Source: an uncultured Phycisphaerales bacterium
GTDB taxonomy: Bacteria; Planctomycetota; Phycisphaerae; Sedimentisphaerales; Anaerobacaceae
Assembly: GCA_937927975.1 (NCBI GenBank)
Contig: CALEZT010000270.1
Location: forward strand, 1-64,000
Direction of reading: 5' to 3'
Length of the DNA: 64,000 bases
Position 1 is the stretch's first letter, and every line of letters begins with the position of its first letter. Both the position numbers and the translations under genes were made by a program. The notes beneath the pieces are model-generated. The model was given only the letters and a program-made list of their open reading frames with translations, was not told the DNA's origin and did not search any database. Below, in pieces: positions 8,569-17,459 of the stretch.

Positions 8569-9777
8569 ATGGATCGAAGGACGTTTCTGAAGATAGCCGT
8601 GCTTGCGGTCGCTGCGGGCCGACGGGCAGGGGCTCGAGGTCTCGTCTTGCTGCGCGTTCCGGATTCGATCACGGTTTCCGGGATCGAGTGGTTCGTGTAC
8701 GAGACGGGTCTGCGCGGCCCGGGGAGCGCGCCCGGGCGACGTTGCGCGGTGCGAATCACCGCCAAGCCGGGGATTCACGGATGGGCCGATGTCGTTGGGT
8801 GGGCGGCGCCGAACGCCGAGACGGCACTCGTCCTTCGCGAGCGCCTCTTGGGACGGCAGATCCACTTGCCCAGCGACCTCTGGCGGGAACTGTACGAGAG
8901 TGGTCTGCCCCTTGGCGTCCTCGGGGCAGTCGATATCGCTCTCTGGGATCTCTTGGGGAGGGTGGAGAACAAACCTGTGCATGCCCTGCTGGGTACGCAG
9001 CGTCAGACGGTCAAAGCGTATGCGACGACGGACTTCAATCTCGGCGATCCTTCGGAGTATGCCCAATACGCACGGTCCTGTAAGGACGCGGGCGTCCACG
9101 GGTGCAAGATTCGTCCTCACTTCACTCCTGGCGTAAGGGCTGAGGGCGAATCGGGCGGAGGGTTTCCCGACCGCGACATGGCTGTCTATCAAGCGGTTCG
9201 GGAGGCAGTCGGTCCTGACTTCGCCTGCATGGCCGACAATGGAGGGACGTATACGTTCGACGAAGCGTTGCGGGTCGGCAAGCTCCTGGACAGCCTTCGG
9301 TACGATTGGTGCGAATCCCCCATGCCGGAAACCGAAGCCTGGCGGGAACGCTATATCGCCCTGACCTCCCAAGTCAAGACGCCGGTCTGCGCGGCCAAGA
9401 ATCTGGGGGATTCCTATCTGGGTCGCGCCGCATGGCTCGCCTCCAAGGCCTGCGATATCGGCCAGATCGATGTCCATTGCGGCGGTTTCACCCCCTGCCT
9501 GGAAATGGCTCACGCCTGCGAATCCCTCGGCGCGCCGTTGGAACTCCATGACGTCGGTCCTGACGCCTATCCGCACCTTCAACTCATGGCAGCAACTCCC
9601 GAATCGCTCATCCGTTACGCGGAGGTCTCCTCGATCTCGCGGACCACACGCATCCATCCGGGCCGAACGACGCCTGAGCCGATCCTCGACGAGCAGGGCT
9701 GCATCCCGATTCCCGAAACCCCAGGCATGGGTCTGGAACTCGACTGGCAATACATCTTCACACACCGGGTGTTCTGA
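8569..9777 (+). CDS. Tat-exported enolase-superfamily protein (mandelate racemase/muconate lactonizing group)
   Basis: 402 residues from ATG 8569 (GGAGG 13 bases upstream; a GTG two codons earlier is possible). MDRRTFLKIAVLAVAA is a twin-arginine signal. The capping domain (GIHGWADVVGWA; GAVDIALWDLLGR) and the barrel are those of the MR/MLE enolase superfamily. Candidate active-site positions are Lys in CKIRPH (K-x-R rather than K-x-K), Asp in ACMADNGG, Glu in WCESPMPE, and His in LELHDVGPD. The third metal-ligand Glu usually found in a 'P-x-A-x-G-E' segment appears as VCAAKNLG, so the ligand set is atypical. Family members act on acid sugars (dehydratases, racemases) and are normally cytoplasmic, making Tat export notable. 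The substrate is unknown. The gene converges with the GH36-like gene, with 4 bases between their stops. Confidence 0.82.
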   Translation: MDRRTFLKIAVLAVAAGRRAGARGLVLLRVPDSITVSGIEWFVYETGLRGPGSAPGRRCAVRITAKPGIHGWADVVGWAAPNAETALVLRERLLGRQIHLPSDLWRELYESGLPLGVLGAVDIALWDLLGRVENKPVHALLGTQRQTVKAYATTDFNLGDPSEYAQYARSCKDAGVHGCKIRPHFTPGVRAEGESGGGFPDRDMAVYQAVREAVGPDFACMADNGGTYTFDEALRVGKLLDSLRYDWCESPMPETEAWRERYIALTSQVKTPVCAAKNLGDSYLGRAAWLASKACDIGQIDVHCGGFTPCLEMAHACESLGAPLELHDVGPDAYPHLQLMAATPESLIRYAEVSSISRTTRIHPGRTTPEPILDEQGCIPIPETPGMGLELDWQYIFTHRVF

Positions 9778-9781
9778 TCGC

Positions 9782-12088
9782 TCACTCTTCCCCGTCGAAG
9801 ACAATGGCCCAGCGAATCTCGCCATCTGTCGGCGAGTCGATGCGGACCCGAATCCGCCAGTCGTCCTGGGTGATCAGCCTGACCGAGTCGGCCGATGCGG
9901 TCAGCGCCGTCGCCTTCCACGGATTGGTCCGCCCCATCGCCGCGATGCGGAGTTCATACGGGTCGTTCGCGACCACCCGGCTGACGCCGCTGAGCGTGCG
10001 CGTCGCGGCGTCCCATTTCTCTTCGAGTAGATCGCGGATGCCTTGGGCGATGTGCCGGGATGTGCCGACCACCTGGGGATGGCCGACGACCGGGCGAATC
10101 GACAAGATGCGGCAGCTCGCCGGCGGAAGCTCGCTGTCCAGCACGCCGCTGAATGGCTCGACGAACCGGTCGGCCCAATAGTCGAAGCCCACGAACCGCT
10201 CGGCCCGAGGCAGGCCGATTTGCTCGGTCGAACGCGAGATGCGGACCGACTGTTTCTCATCCCAATTGAACAGACCCACCACGTCGCGCCGGGGCTCCTT
10301 GCGGTCGTCGGTCAGCAGCCAGATCCTGGCGATCCTCTCTTCGAACAGATCGACCGGACGCGGCTTGAGGTCGTGGGCGGGCATCGATCGCTGGAGCAGG
10401 TGGATTCGCTCGGCCGACAGCGACTTGTAGTCCTCGCTGCTGGCGTTCAACTGGCCTGTCAGGGCGACCCAGGAGACCAGGGCCCGGGCGTGCTCGATCG
10501 GCACACTGCCGGTGACGTAGACCGGGTCCGGATCGTTGTACCAGACGCGGCCGTGTAGGAAATAGAGATTGCTGCCGCTGAACGGTCCCCTGCATATGTC
10601 CGCCCACTTGCGGCCGTTGTCGGGCCCAATTCGCATGGCGTCCAGCAGGCCGAACGAGGCCCCCAGCGTCCGCATGTTCTGCGCCACGTTGCAGCCCAGG
10701 AGGAACACCCCATTTCCGGCAGCCTTGCGAACCAATTCCAGGCCATCGCGGTACGTTTCGACATGCGTCTTCTCGGGATCGCGCAGGGTGGTCTCGCCAA
10801 GCCGATCGTCCTTGAAACCGGTGTTGACGTAGAGGATATCGACGGCCATGCCCGTCCAGAGTCCGTCCAGTTTCAAGTACCTGTAACCCCAGTCGCGAGC
10901 GATGCGACCGGTCGTGGATTGCACGTACTCCTGTGTCCTGGGGTTCGTGACATCGAAACAGGTTCCGCCCCAATGGACCTCGAACGGTTTGCCGTCCTTG
11001 GTCGCGAATAGATCCTGCTTGTCGGCGAACGCCGGATCGTCCGCCGTGCCGGCAAAAGGCATGAACCAGATCCCAGGCGTCAGGCCCAACTCGCTGATCT
11101 TGGCGGCCGTCTGCGCCATGCCGGAGCGATAGGGGCCGTCCGGGCGGTGCGTGGTGAAGTCCCGGCGGGGTCCATTGCCCTTTACCCCTGCCTGCCAACC
11201 GTCGTCGATCTGGATCACCGAGAACCCGAACGGCATGAAGTGTTTTCTTGCGAACTCCGCGCTGGCCACCAGCTCCCGCTCGTTCGATGCTCCGGAGTGA
11301 TACCACGTACAATAGACCGTCGGCTGCGGCGGCAGCTTGATGTGATACTGCTGGGCAACTGCGTCGGCGTAGGCCTCAAGGCCCAGACGGGCGTCGGCAA
11401 ACCAGCCGATCAGCAGCGTCTCCGACTCCACCTTCCTGCCGGCCTTGAGCACGAATCGGCCGTAATCGAGTCTCGCGTCCACAACGACGTCGCCCTCCTT
11501 GACATCCGAGAACAGCAGGCCGCTGCCCCGCTCGTGCGTGACCCATCCGGCTACGACACCAGCCCGACTGGCGGGATCGGCCACGGCCAGGAATGAATAG
11601 CTCCCGGGGTTGGACTGCCTCGCGACTCCGGTCAGTCCACCCGTGCCCAGGGCTCGCAGTTCCGTGGCTGCTTTCTTGAGGTCCAGTGTCATGGCAAGCC
11701 GGGGGATGCTGGTGACGACCGTGTCGGATTCACGAGCCAACGCGCCGTCCAGCACGACGAACGGCAGGTTGGGCAAGAGCGTAAGGCGGTCGATGTCGCC
11801 CGACTTGTGATCGATCTGAATTGCCTGGCCTGTTCCCCAGGTGGGATGGTCCACCATCAGGCGACGAGCCTGGCCGTCAGGATTCGCCAGGAGTCCTCGT
11901 CCCACGAATGTCTGCCCTGAATCTCGCGAAGTCGCGGAAAAGGACATTGCCTGCGTGTCGAACTCGACGGTCAGAGACTCGTTCTGAATTCTCAGCACGC
12001 TCGCGGCCGCACCGATTGCCCGTCCAGGCAGAGCCCACGCGTATACCGCCGCCAGGCCCACGATCAACAAGAACCCTCTTGCCTGCAT
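9782..12088 (-). CDS. Secreted GH36-like alpha-galactosidase
   Basis: 768 residues with a signal peptide (MQARGFLLIVGLAAVYAWALPGRAIGA). ATG is preceded by GGAGG at 7 bases. The central barrel carries GH36/GH27-type motifs: IQIDDGWQ, WFMPFAGTADDPAF, and YLKLDGLW near residue 407, whose Asp is the expected nucleophile; RIGPDNG near 488 would supply the acid/base Asp. The C-terminal region is beta-rich (GLFNWDEKQSVRI). The enzyme would release alpha-galactose or related alpha-sugars from external polymers or oligosaccharides, though raffinose-synthase-like members share the fold. It starts 25 bases downstream of the lipoprotein-like gene, so it ends a minus-strand run with that gene and the first CotH/LTD protein. 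Confidence 0.87.
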   Translation of the reverse strand: MQARGFLLIVGLAAVYAWALPGRAIGAAASVLRIQNESLTVEFDTQAMSFSATSRDSGQTFVGRGLLANPDGQARRLMVDHPTWGTGQAIQIDHKSGDIDRLTLLPNLPFVVLDGALARESDTVVTSIPRLAMTLDLKKAATELRALGTGGLTGVARQSNPGSYSFLAVADPASRAGVVAGWVTHERGSGLLFSDVKEGDVVVDARLDYGRFVLKAGRKVESETLLIGWFADARLGLEAYADAVAQQYHIKLPPQPTVYCTWYHSGASNERELVASAEFARKHFMPFGFSVIQIDDGWQAGVKGNGPRRDFTTHRPDGPYRSGMAQTAAKISELGLTPGIWFMPFAGTADDPAFADKQDLFATKDGKPFEVHWGGTCFDVTNPRTQEYVQSTTGRIARDWGYRYLKLDGLWTGMAVDILYVNTGFKDDRLGETTLRDPEKTHVETYRDGLELVRKAAGNGVFLLGCNVAQNMRTLGASFGLLDAMRIGPDNGRKWADICRGPFSGSNLYFLHGRVWYNDPDPVYVTGSVPIEHARALVSWVALTGQLNASSEDYKSLSAERIHLLQRSMPAHDLKPRPVDLFEERIARIWLLTDDRKEPRRDVVGLFNWDEKQSVRISRSTEQIGLPRAERFVGFDYWADRFVEPFSGVLDSELPPASCRILSIRPVVGHPQVVGTSRHIAQGIRDLLEEKWDAATRTLSGVSRVVANDPYELRIAAMGRTNPWKATALTASADSVRLITQDDWRIRVRIDSPTDGEIRWAIVFDGEE

Positions 12089-12113
12089 CTGCTTGCCTCC
12101 GTAGCTTCGAACA

Positions 12114-13145
12114 TCAGTAGAGCCGATAGATTGTGGGTCGGCCCTGCCGGGGGCCGTCGAACAGGATCAGCACGGTCGCGCGGTCCTGCGTCTCTTCGAG
12201 GATCATCATGGCCTCGGCCTTGCCGGACACGTCGGGGATGGTTCCGATCTTGTGAACCTCGGAGCCTGCGCCGTCCCACGCGATCAGGAGGAACTCGCGA
12301 TCTTCGTCATAATCGACGGAATCGACGAACTTCTCCGAGGGCTCGGAGGCTGAGTTGCCTGCGATGATCAGGAACCCCGATTTTGCCGCGACGATTTCGC
12401 GGATGCCCAGGCCGGGCCCCAGTTGCAGCTTGTGAAGCGTGTATGGGGGCTGGGAACTGCCGGCGAACAAGTCGTCCGCACCGACCTCCAGGACAAATGC
12501 ATTGCCCTCCAGATTGGGACCGCGGAAACCGACGAACAGTCGGCCATCTCGTATGGCCAGCCCCTCGATGTTCACGCCCCTTTGTTGAAGAGGCTTGCCG
12601 AAGTACTCGCCGAGCGTCGGGTCCGAACGCAGGATGCCCACAAGACTCGTCCTTTCCAGCGAGACGGGACGAGTCGGCCTTCCGGTGGCGGGGTCCACAC
12701 CGAGACGAAACAGGCTGTAGCGATTGCCCTGGATTTCCCCCTGTTTCTTCGAGATGCCGTGCGAGCCGATGATGTAGTAGTGGTTCCCCTCGGCTGCGAT
12801 GCCTTCGATGTCGATTTCGTCGCCCGATGGAGCCAGCGACACCGTCTCTCGCGCCCGCAGGATCTTGTCCTTCCGCGAGATCTCCACGATCTGCACGTCC
12901 CGCGATTCGTCGGCCCCGATCAGGCCGAACCGATCGGAGATGAACGCAATGCCGCTGAGGTCCTGATCCTCGGCGACTTGGCCGCGAAAGGAATACCGGC
13001 CCTCCTGCTCGATCCGCGTCCATCGCCCTGGGGGGCTCGCAGTAGCGGGCGAGGGCGGCTCCGACTTGCCACAGGCCGGACCGCCAATGAGGAACATCAG
13101 AAAAGACAAGACACGAGCGATCTCAATAACGATTCTTCTGCGCAT
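12114..13145 (-). CDS. DUF3616-like exported protein, possible lipoprotein
   Basis: 343 residues. The N-terminus (ARVLSFLMFLIGGPACGKSE) is a hydrophobic segment ending in a Cys that could be lipidated, although the lipobox (GPAC) is imperfect. A Pro/Ser-rich linker follows. The remainder shows repeated beta-propeller-like strands: DLSGIAFISDRFGLIGADES, DIEGIAAEGNHYYIIGSHG, NIEGLAIRDGRLFVGFRGP, and ILILFDGPRQGRPTIYRLY at the end. This matches DUF3616-type proteins, whose function is unknown; SdiA-regulated-like propellers are the nearest idea. It lies 46 bases downstream of the large CotH/LTD gene and 25 bases upstream of the GH36-like gene, so all three are probably cotranscribed. No strong Shine-Dalgarno supports this ATG. 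Confidence 0.75.
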   Translation of the reverse strand: MRRRIVIEIARVLSFLMFLIGGPACGKSEPPSPATASPPGRWTRIEQEGRYSFRGQVAEDQDLSGIAFISDRFGLIGADESRDVQIVEISRKDKILRARETVSLAPSGDEIDIEGIAAEGNHYYIIGSHGISKKQGEIQGNRYSLFRLGVDPATGRPTRPVSLERTSLVGILRSDPTLGEYFGKPLQQRGVNIEGLAIRDGRLFVGFRGPNLEGNAFVLEVGADDLFAGSSQPPYTLHKLQLGPGLGIREIVAAKSGFLIIAGNSASEPSEKFVDSVDYDEDREFLLIAWDGAGSEVHKIGTIPDVSGKAEAMMILEETQDRATVLILFDGPRQGRPTIYRLY

Positions 13146-13190
13146 GGACCTAGGTTACTCCAGGATCGACCGGGCTGCAAGCTCGCCGAG

Positions 13191-16100
13191 CTAGGGAATC
13201 ACTGCGGTTTCCACGAGCATGCCCATGGTGTTGTAGGCCCCCAGAGCGCCGCCTGTCGCTCCCTGCGGCAACTCCGCCTGCCACGTGGTCCAATCCTGCC
13301 AGACGATGTCCAGAGGGGCATCGGTTTCCAGGAAGCGGATCTGCTGGACGGTGATCCATCCCTGCCCGATAACGGTCCGGCCGGAGACGACCAGGACCTC
13401 GAACGGAACTTTCGCGGGCACGGCCGAGAGCACCTGCCCCATGACGTTCGCGTGGCGGTTGTCGATGTAGTTCAGCCAGTTGGCCCAGGGCTGCTCCGGC
13501 AGAAGCGTCGAGTAGTGCCCGGCCCAGCGAGTCATGTACTGGCGATTGAAACTCGTGGTGAGGAAATCGTACACGCACCCGTAGAAGAACCGATCCCGCT
13601 GCCGTGTCTGGGTGAGCTTGCGGAGCGTGGAATTGGACTTCAGCGACGTCGAACTGCCGTAGTAGTCCAGGTCGTGCAGGAAGAACAGCATCTTGTCGTC
13701 AGTCGGACGATGATAGAACAGAGCGTTGTGGCTCGAACCGCTGATCCAGTTGTCCGAGACGCCGACGGTCGAGCCGATGGCGAAGGCCTGGAGCCATTCC
13801 GAGACATCCAAGTATTGGTCTGCGGCCTGGTCGAATGCCGAGCCGCTCAGTCCCAGGGTACGCGTCATCCGGATGATCGGAGCGTAGTTGTCCTGGTCCC
13901 GGTTGTTCTTGATCAGGAAGTGCCAGCGGTATTTCTCACGATCCTCGCCCAGATAGTTCGAGACGTCCAGGCCTGCGACGCCGCCTCCCTCCTGGGGGAT
14001 CTTCAGCCCTTCCGGATCGTTGCCGACGGTGGCCGTCAAAGGGTAGATCAGTTCGTATTCGAACAGGGTGCCATCGCCACCGGCGTCGCCATACATCTCC
14101 CGGCAATACAGTTGCTCATAGCGGGCCATCTGCACCTCGACGCCGCTGTTGTGCTGGTCGTCGGGCGCAATGATGTAACCGAGGTCGTGGTACTTGGAGA
14201 ACCCGCCGTAACGGTTCATCGCGGTGTGCAGGAGCATCTCCTGCTGGCCGACCTCCTGCCCGTTCGAGCGGTCGAACGCGAGTTTCTCGTGGACTCCACG
14301 GAACGGATACTCGGGACTGAACGTCACGGAGAAGCCCACGCGCGTCGGCTTGGGCCGGCCGTGCTCGCTGCTCTTGAGACGCACGCCCACATCGTAGTAG
14401 GCTTCTCGCTCGTTGTAGATCAGCGTCGCGCCGATCCGGTCGTTGCTCATGAGGTTGGTCGGGTCGTAGAGGAAACTCCGCTGCTCATTTCGCATCACGA
14501 GGCGGTAGTTGTGAACGCCGGTTGTGCGGGCCTTGCCGTCTGCGACTCGATACTGGGCGAAGCTCGCAGGTCCGGCGGGAGGGCACCAGGACGCCTGCCC
14601 CAGGCCGTCGACCGCCTCCACATAGAACTGCACGAGGCTCCCCGACGTCTGCGGCGGAATGTCGCCTGTGTAGACGTCGCCTGCCGGCTCCATCGGAACG
14701 GACCGCCAGACATTTCCATCCAGGCGATACCAGAGCGTGACCGAAGCCACGCCATCAGGGTCCTGTACCTGCACGTCGATCTGGGCCCGCTCCCGAATGA
14801 CGGGGACCGCCGGCTCGTGGCGAAGACCGCTGCACGTAGGCCCGAGATTCGGCCTCCAGCGGCTGTTTCGATACCCCGGCGTTCCGGCCCCCTGCGGCGT
14901 CGGCAGAATCGTCGTCTTCGCCAACCTGTTGAAGTACAGCCGCGTGTGCAGCAGTGGGGAACCCGCCACCCAGCGGGCGCGGAATCGGATCTCGTACTCG
15001 CGACCGTCCTGGACGGATCGCCCGCCAGCGAAGGTCGTCTCCGCGTGATTGTGCATGTGTTCCGTCGGTCCCGTCGCGACCAGACGGAGCACGGGATTGG
15101 TCGGGTCTTCGGGATCGGGTTCGATCCGCGAGTGGCGGTGATTGCCGATGATCCGCCAGGCCTGCGTTCCCTTCGAAAAGTCGCCATTTTGCAGCAGATC
15201 GACCGCAGCGCCGCCGGGGTTTTCGATCACTTGCAGATCATCGATCAGGATTTCGCCTTCATCGAGGAGGCCCAGGACGAACTCCCGATACAGACTGTCG
15301 TTCCCGACCGGGCTCCTCGCGGCGGTCCCGCGATACGAGAAGCTCTGCCATCCGACTTTCGCCGATTCATCGCTGGCGGCCCAGGCCTGGCCGTTGTCGT
15401 TATCCGACCGAGGGTCCACCAGTTCGAGCGTGCAGCCGCCCCCGTCGGCATGGATGGGCCAGGAACCGCCGTCGAAGTAGCGAACCCGATCGACGGGGTT
15501 GCCCGCCGCGTCTTCCAGCACAATCGCTTCGCCGGAATGGGAGAGCCTGCCGGTGAAATTGCCGACGACGGGAATGCCGGGATACAGCCCGCTGAGGTAT
15601 TCCGCGTCGCTGGCGATCACGAGATAGCCGTCGGGCGCCAGGGTCGTCTCCTCAGGGATCGTGTAGTTGACGCCCCTGCTCAGACGCCATCCCGACAGAT
15701 TGATGGCTTCGAATCCTTTGTTGTACAGTTCAATCCATGTCTTGGAGTCGGGCTCGGTCTGGACCGTCTTCTCCGCAGCGTCGAGCCGGGGCTGGATGAG
15801 AAAGTCGGAGCTGTTCGCGGCGACGTTCAGTCCGTGGATCGCGAGGATGTTGCGTCCGGGCTTCAGCAGCCCGACGCCGCCGGATACGGGAAACGCCTGA
15901 AAGATCACGGCGTCCGTGTCGTCGTGAGAGGCCGCCGCGACGGAATTCCAGGTCAAAGCGTCCGGGGCGTTCGCGCGGGCGATCTCCCGGCCGTTGAGAT
16001 AGGCCACGAAGCCATCGTCATATCGCATCCACAGCGTCAGCGAGTCCAACCGATCCGGATCGGCGACATCGAACGCGATCCGTACGAAAACGGAGCCTTG

Positions 16101-17303
16101 TTTCTGGTACATCTGCTGCCGCGTGTCACCGCGGATGTAGGTTTCATACCCGGTGCCGGTCTCAAAGCCAATTCCGGTCGCAGTTCCGGTCCAGGTCGAA
16201 TCGTCGAACGGCTCGGCCCCTCCGGTCCAGCCTGGATCCAGCGGACCGTTGAGAGGAATCCGCATCGTGGCCGCCGCGACCTCCGGGACCAGGGTCACGA
16301 GGTTCTGTCCTCCGGTGGACGTCGGCAGGGCCAGGGGATGATAGTGAATCTCGTTCAGCACGACGTCCGAGCACAGCTTGACCGAATTCGGCAGACCAAA
16401 CGTGGTAGTCTCTTCAAAATACCAGGCGTCGGCGCCGTCGGGGTATCGTCCTCGGACTCGGTTCGTCACCATCACGACGTCGGAGACCGCGTCCTCTCCT
16501 TGCCGGAGCACAAGCAGGTCGCCCTCGCGCGGAACCACTCCGAGATCGTCGCTGGAGATCACGTGGAGCTGCCCTGGCTGAAGAACGGTTGCCTGTAGCG
16601 GGTGGAGCGTGGAGGCCTTGCCCCGAACCTCCAGGCGGTAGTCATCGAGCGCGACAGAATCCGCGGCGCAACAGAGGATCTCGATTTGAAACCTGCTGCC
16701 GCCGGAGGCGTCGATCTCGTTGAACCGAACGGGACGGCTTCCGACCCTGCCGCCGGGGAAGTTGGCTGTACCGGGGGTCCCGCCGACCTGATCGCTCCAG
16801 GTCCAGTTCGCGGGATCGTCGGTCCCGCGCATCGGATCGATTCTCGCCAGGCTCACGCCGGTCCCGTTGGGAGCCGCCGGCCAGTCGCCGTCGTTGCCGT
16901 ACCGCACGCGGTTGAGCAGGCGACCGCTGTTATTGATCAGGCGGATCGCCTCGCCGTCATTGTCGAGCTTGCCTGTGAAGGGTCCGAGAATCTGGGGATT
17001 CACGCTTGCCTCAGCCCACAGAAGCTCCGGCTGAGAGGCCACCACGAGATAGGAGCCGGCACGGATCAGGGTCCCATCGACAAAGGTGTATTCCACCGCG
17101 CCGTCCAGGGACCAGCCCGACAGATCGATGTCGATGCCCATCTGGTTGTACAGCTCGATCCATTCCGGCGCGCCGACTGCGGGGTGATACATGATCTCGT
17201 TGACCACCACGACGCTGTCGGCCCAACCTGTCGAACACAAGATCGCAAGGCACAAACACAGCCAAGCCAGGCTTTGCCTGCGAAGATTCTCCATACCGCC
17301 CAT
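13191..17303 (-). CDS. Giant secreted lamin-tail-domain / CotH-kinase-like protein (copy A)
   Basis: 1370 residues. The ATG at 17303 is chosen because AAGGAGG lies 7 bases upstream and it directly precedes a signal peptide (QSLAWLCLCLAILCSTGWADS); upstream in-frame residues are not family-like. Lamin-tail domains recur, beginning VVVNEIMYHP near residue 30 and again near 345 and 560. A beta-sandwich module with the sequence RYDDGFVAYLNG lies between LTD units, followed by a carbohydrate-binding-like region (LLQNGDFSKGTQAWRI). A CotH-type domain fills about residues 930-1250 (VRLKSSEHGRPKP; FYHRPTDDKMLFFLHDLDYYG). The DxD pair survives as HDLDY, though the usual preceding Trp is His. CotH proteins phosphorylate spore-coat proteins in Bacillus; in Planctomycetota their role is unknown, with surface assembly or polysaccharide binding the usual guesses. 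Confidence 0.87.
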   Translation of the reverse strand: MGGMENLRRQSLAWLCLCLAILCSTGWADSVVVVNEIMYHPAVGAPEWIELYNQMGIDIDLSGWSLDGAVEYTFVDGTLIRAGSYLVVASQPELLWAEASVNPQILGPFTGKLDNDGEAIRLINNSGRLLNRVRYGNDGDWPAAPNGTGVSLARIDPMRGTDDPANWTWSDQVGGTPGTANFPGGRVGSRPVRFNEIDASGGSRFQIEILCCAADSVALDDYRLEVRGKASTLHPLQATVLQPGQLHVISSDDLGVVPREGDLLVLRQGEDAVSDVVMVTNRVRGRYPDGADAWYFEETTTFGLPNSVKLCSDVVLNEIHYHPLALPTSTGGQNLVTLVPEVAAATMRIPLNGPLDPGWTGGAEPFDDSTWTGTATGIGFETGTGYETYIRGDTRQQMYQKQGSVFVRIAFDVADPDRLDSLTLWMRYDDGFVAYLNGREIARANAPDALTWNSVAAASHDDTDAVIFQAFPVSGGVGLLKPGRNILAIHGLNVAANSSDFLIQPRLDAAEKTVQTEPDSKTWIELYNKGFEAINLSGWRLSRGVNYTIPEETTLAPDGYLVIASDAEYLSGLYPGIPVVGNFTGRLSHSGEAIVLEDAAGNPVDRVRYFDGGSWPIHADGGGCTLELVDPRSDNDNGQAWAASDESAKVGWQSFSYRGTAARSPVGNDSLYREFVLGLLDEGEILIDDLQVIENPGGAAVDLLQNGDFSKGTQAWRIIGNHRHSRIEPDPEDPTNPVLRLVATGPTEHMHNHAETTFAGGRSVQDGREYEIRFRARWVAGSPLLHTRLYFNRLAKTTILPTPQGAGTPGYRNSRWRPNLGPTCSGLRHEPAVPVIRERAQIDVQVQDPDGVASVTLWYRLDGNVWRSVPMEPAGDVYTGDIPPQTSGSLVQFYVEAVDGLGQASWCPPAGPASFAQYRVADGKARTTGVHNYRLVMRNEQRSFLYDPTNLMSNDRIGATLIYNEREAYYDVGVRLKSSEHGRPKPTRVGFSVTFSPEYPFRGVHEKLAFDRSNGQEVGQQEMLLHTAMNRYGGFSKYHDLGYIIAPDDQHNSGVEVQMARYEQLYCREMYGDAGGDGTLFEYELIYPLTATVGNDPEGLKIPQEGGGVAGLDVSNYLGEDREKYRWHFLIKNNRDQDNYAPIIRMTRTLGLSGSAFDQAADQYLDVSEWLQAFAIGSTVGVSDNWISGSSHNALFYHRPTDDKMLFFLHDLDYYGSSTSLKSNSTLRKLTQTRQRDRFFYGCVYDFLTTSFNRQYMTRWAGHYSTLLPEQPWANWLNYIDNRHANVMGQVLSAVPAKVPFEVLVVSGRTVIGQGWITVQQIRFLETDAPLDIVWQDWTTWQAELPQGATGGALGAYNTMGMLVETAVIP

Positions 17304-17459
17304 CCGAGGTCCTCCTTCCGAGGCGTACCATGTCAGGGTCATTATACCAGAATACCCCCGGACGGCGGATACATTTCCGCAACGTACGACCAGACCCCAA
17401 GCGGCACGAGCTGTGATCTCGTGTGGCGTGTCTTCCGATTTTCTCAAGCAGTCCAGCGG

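Noticed and set aside
12423..16598. A very long open frame on the plus strand, opposite CotH copy A
   Set aside because: Its sequence is low-information Arg/Gly/Val-rich with no domain, while the minus frame has a signal peptide, LTD repeats and a CotH domain. GC-rich codon use opens the opposite frame.
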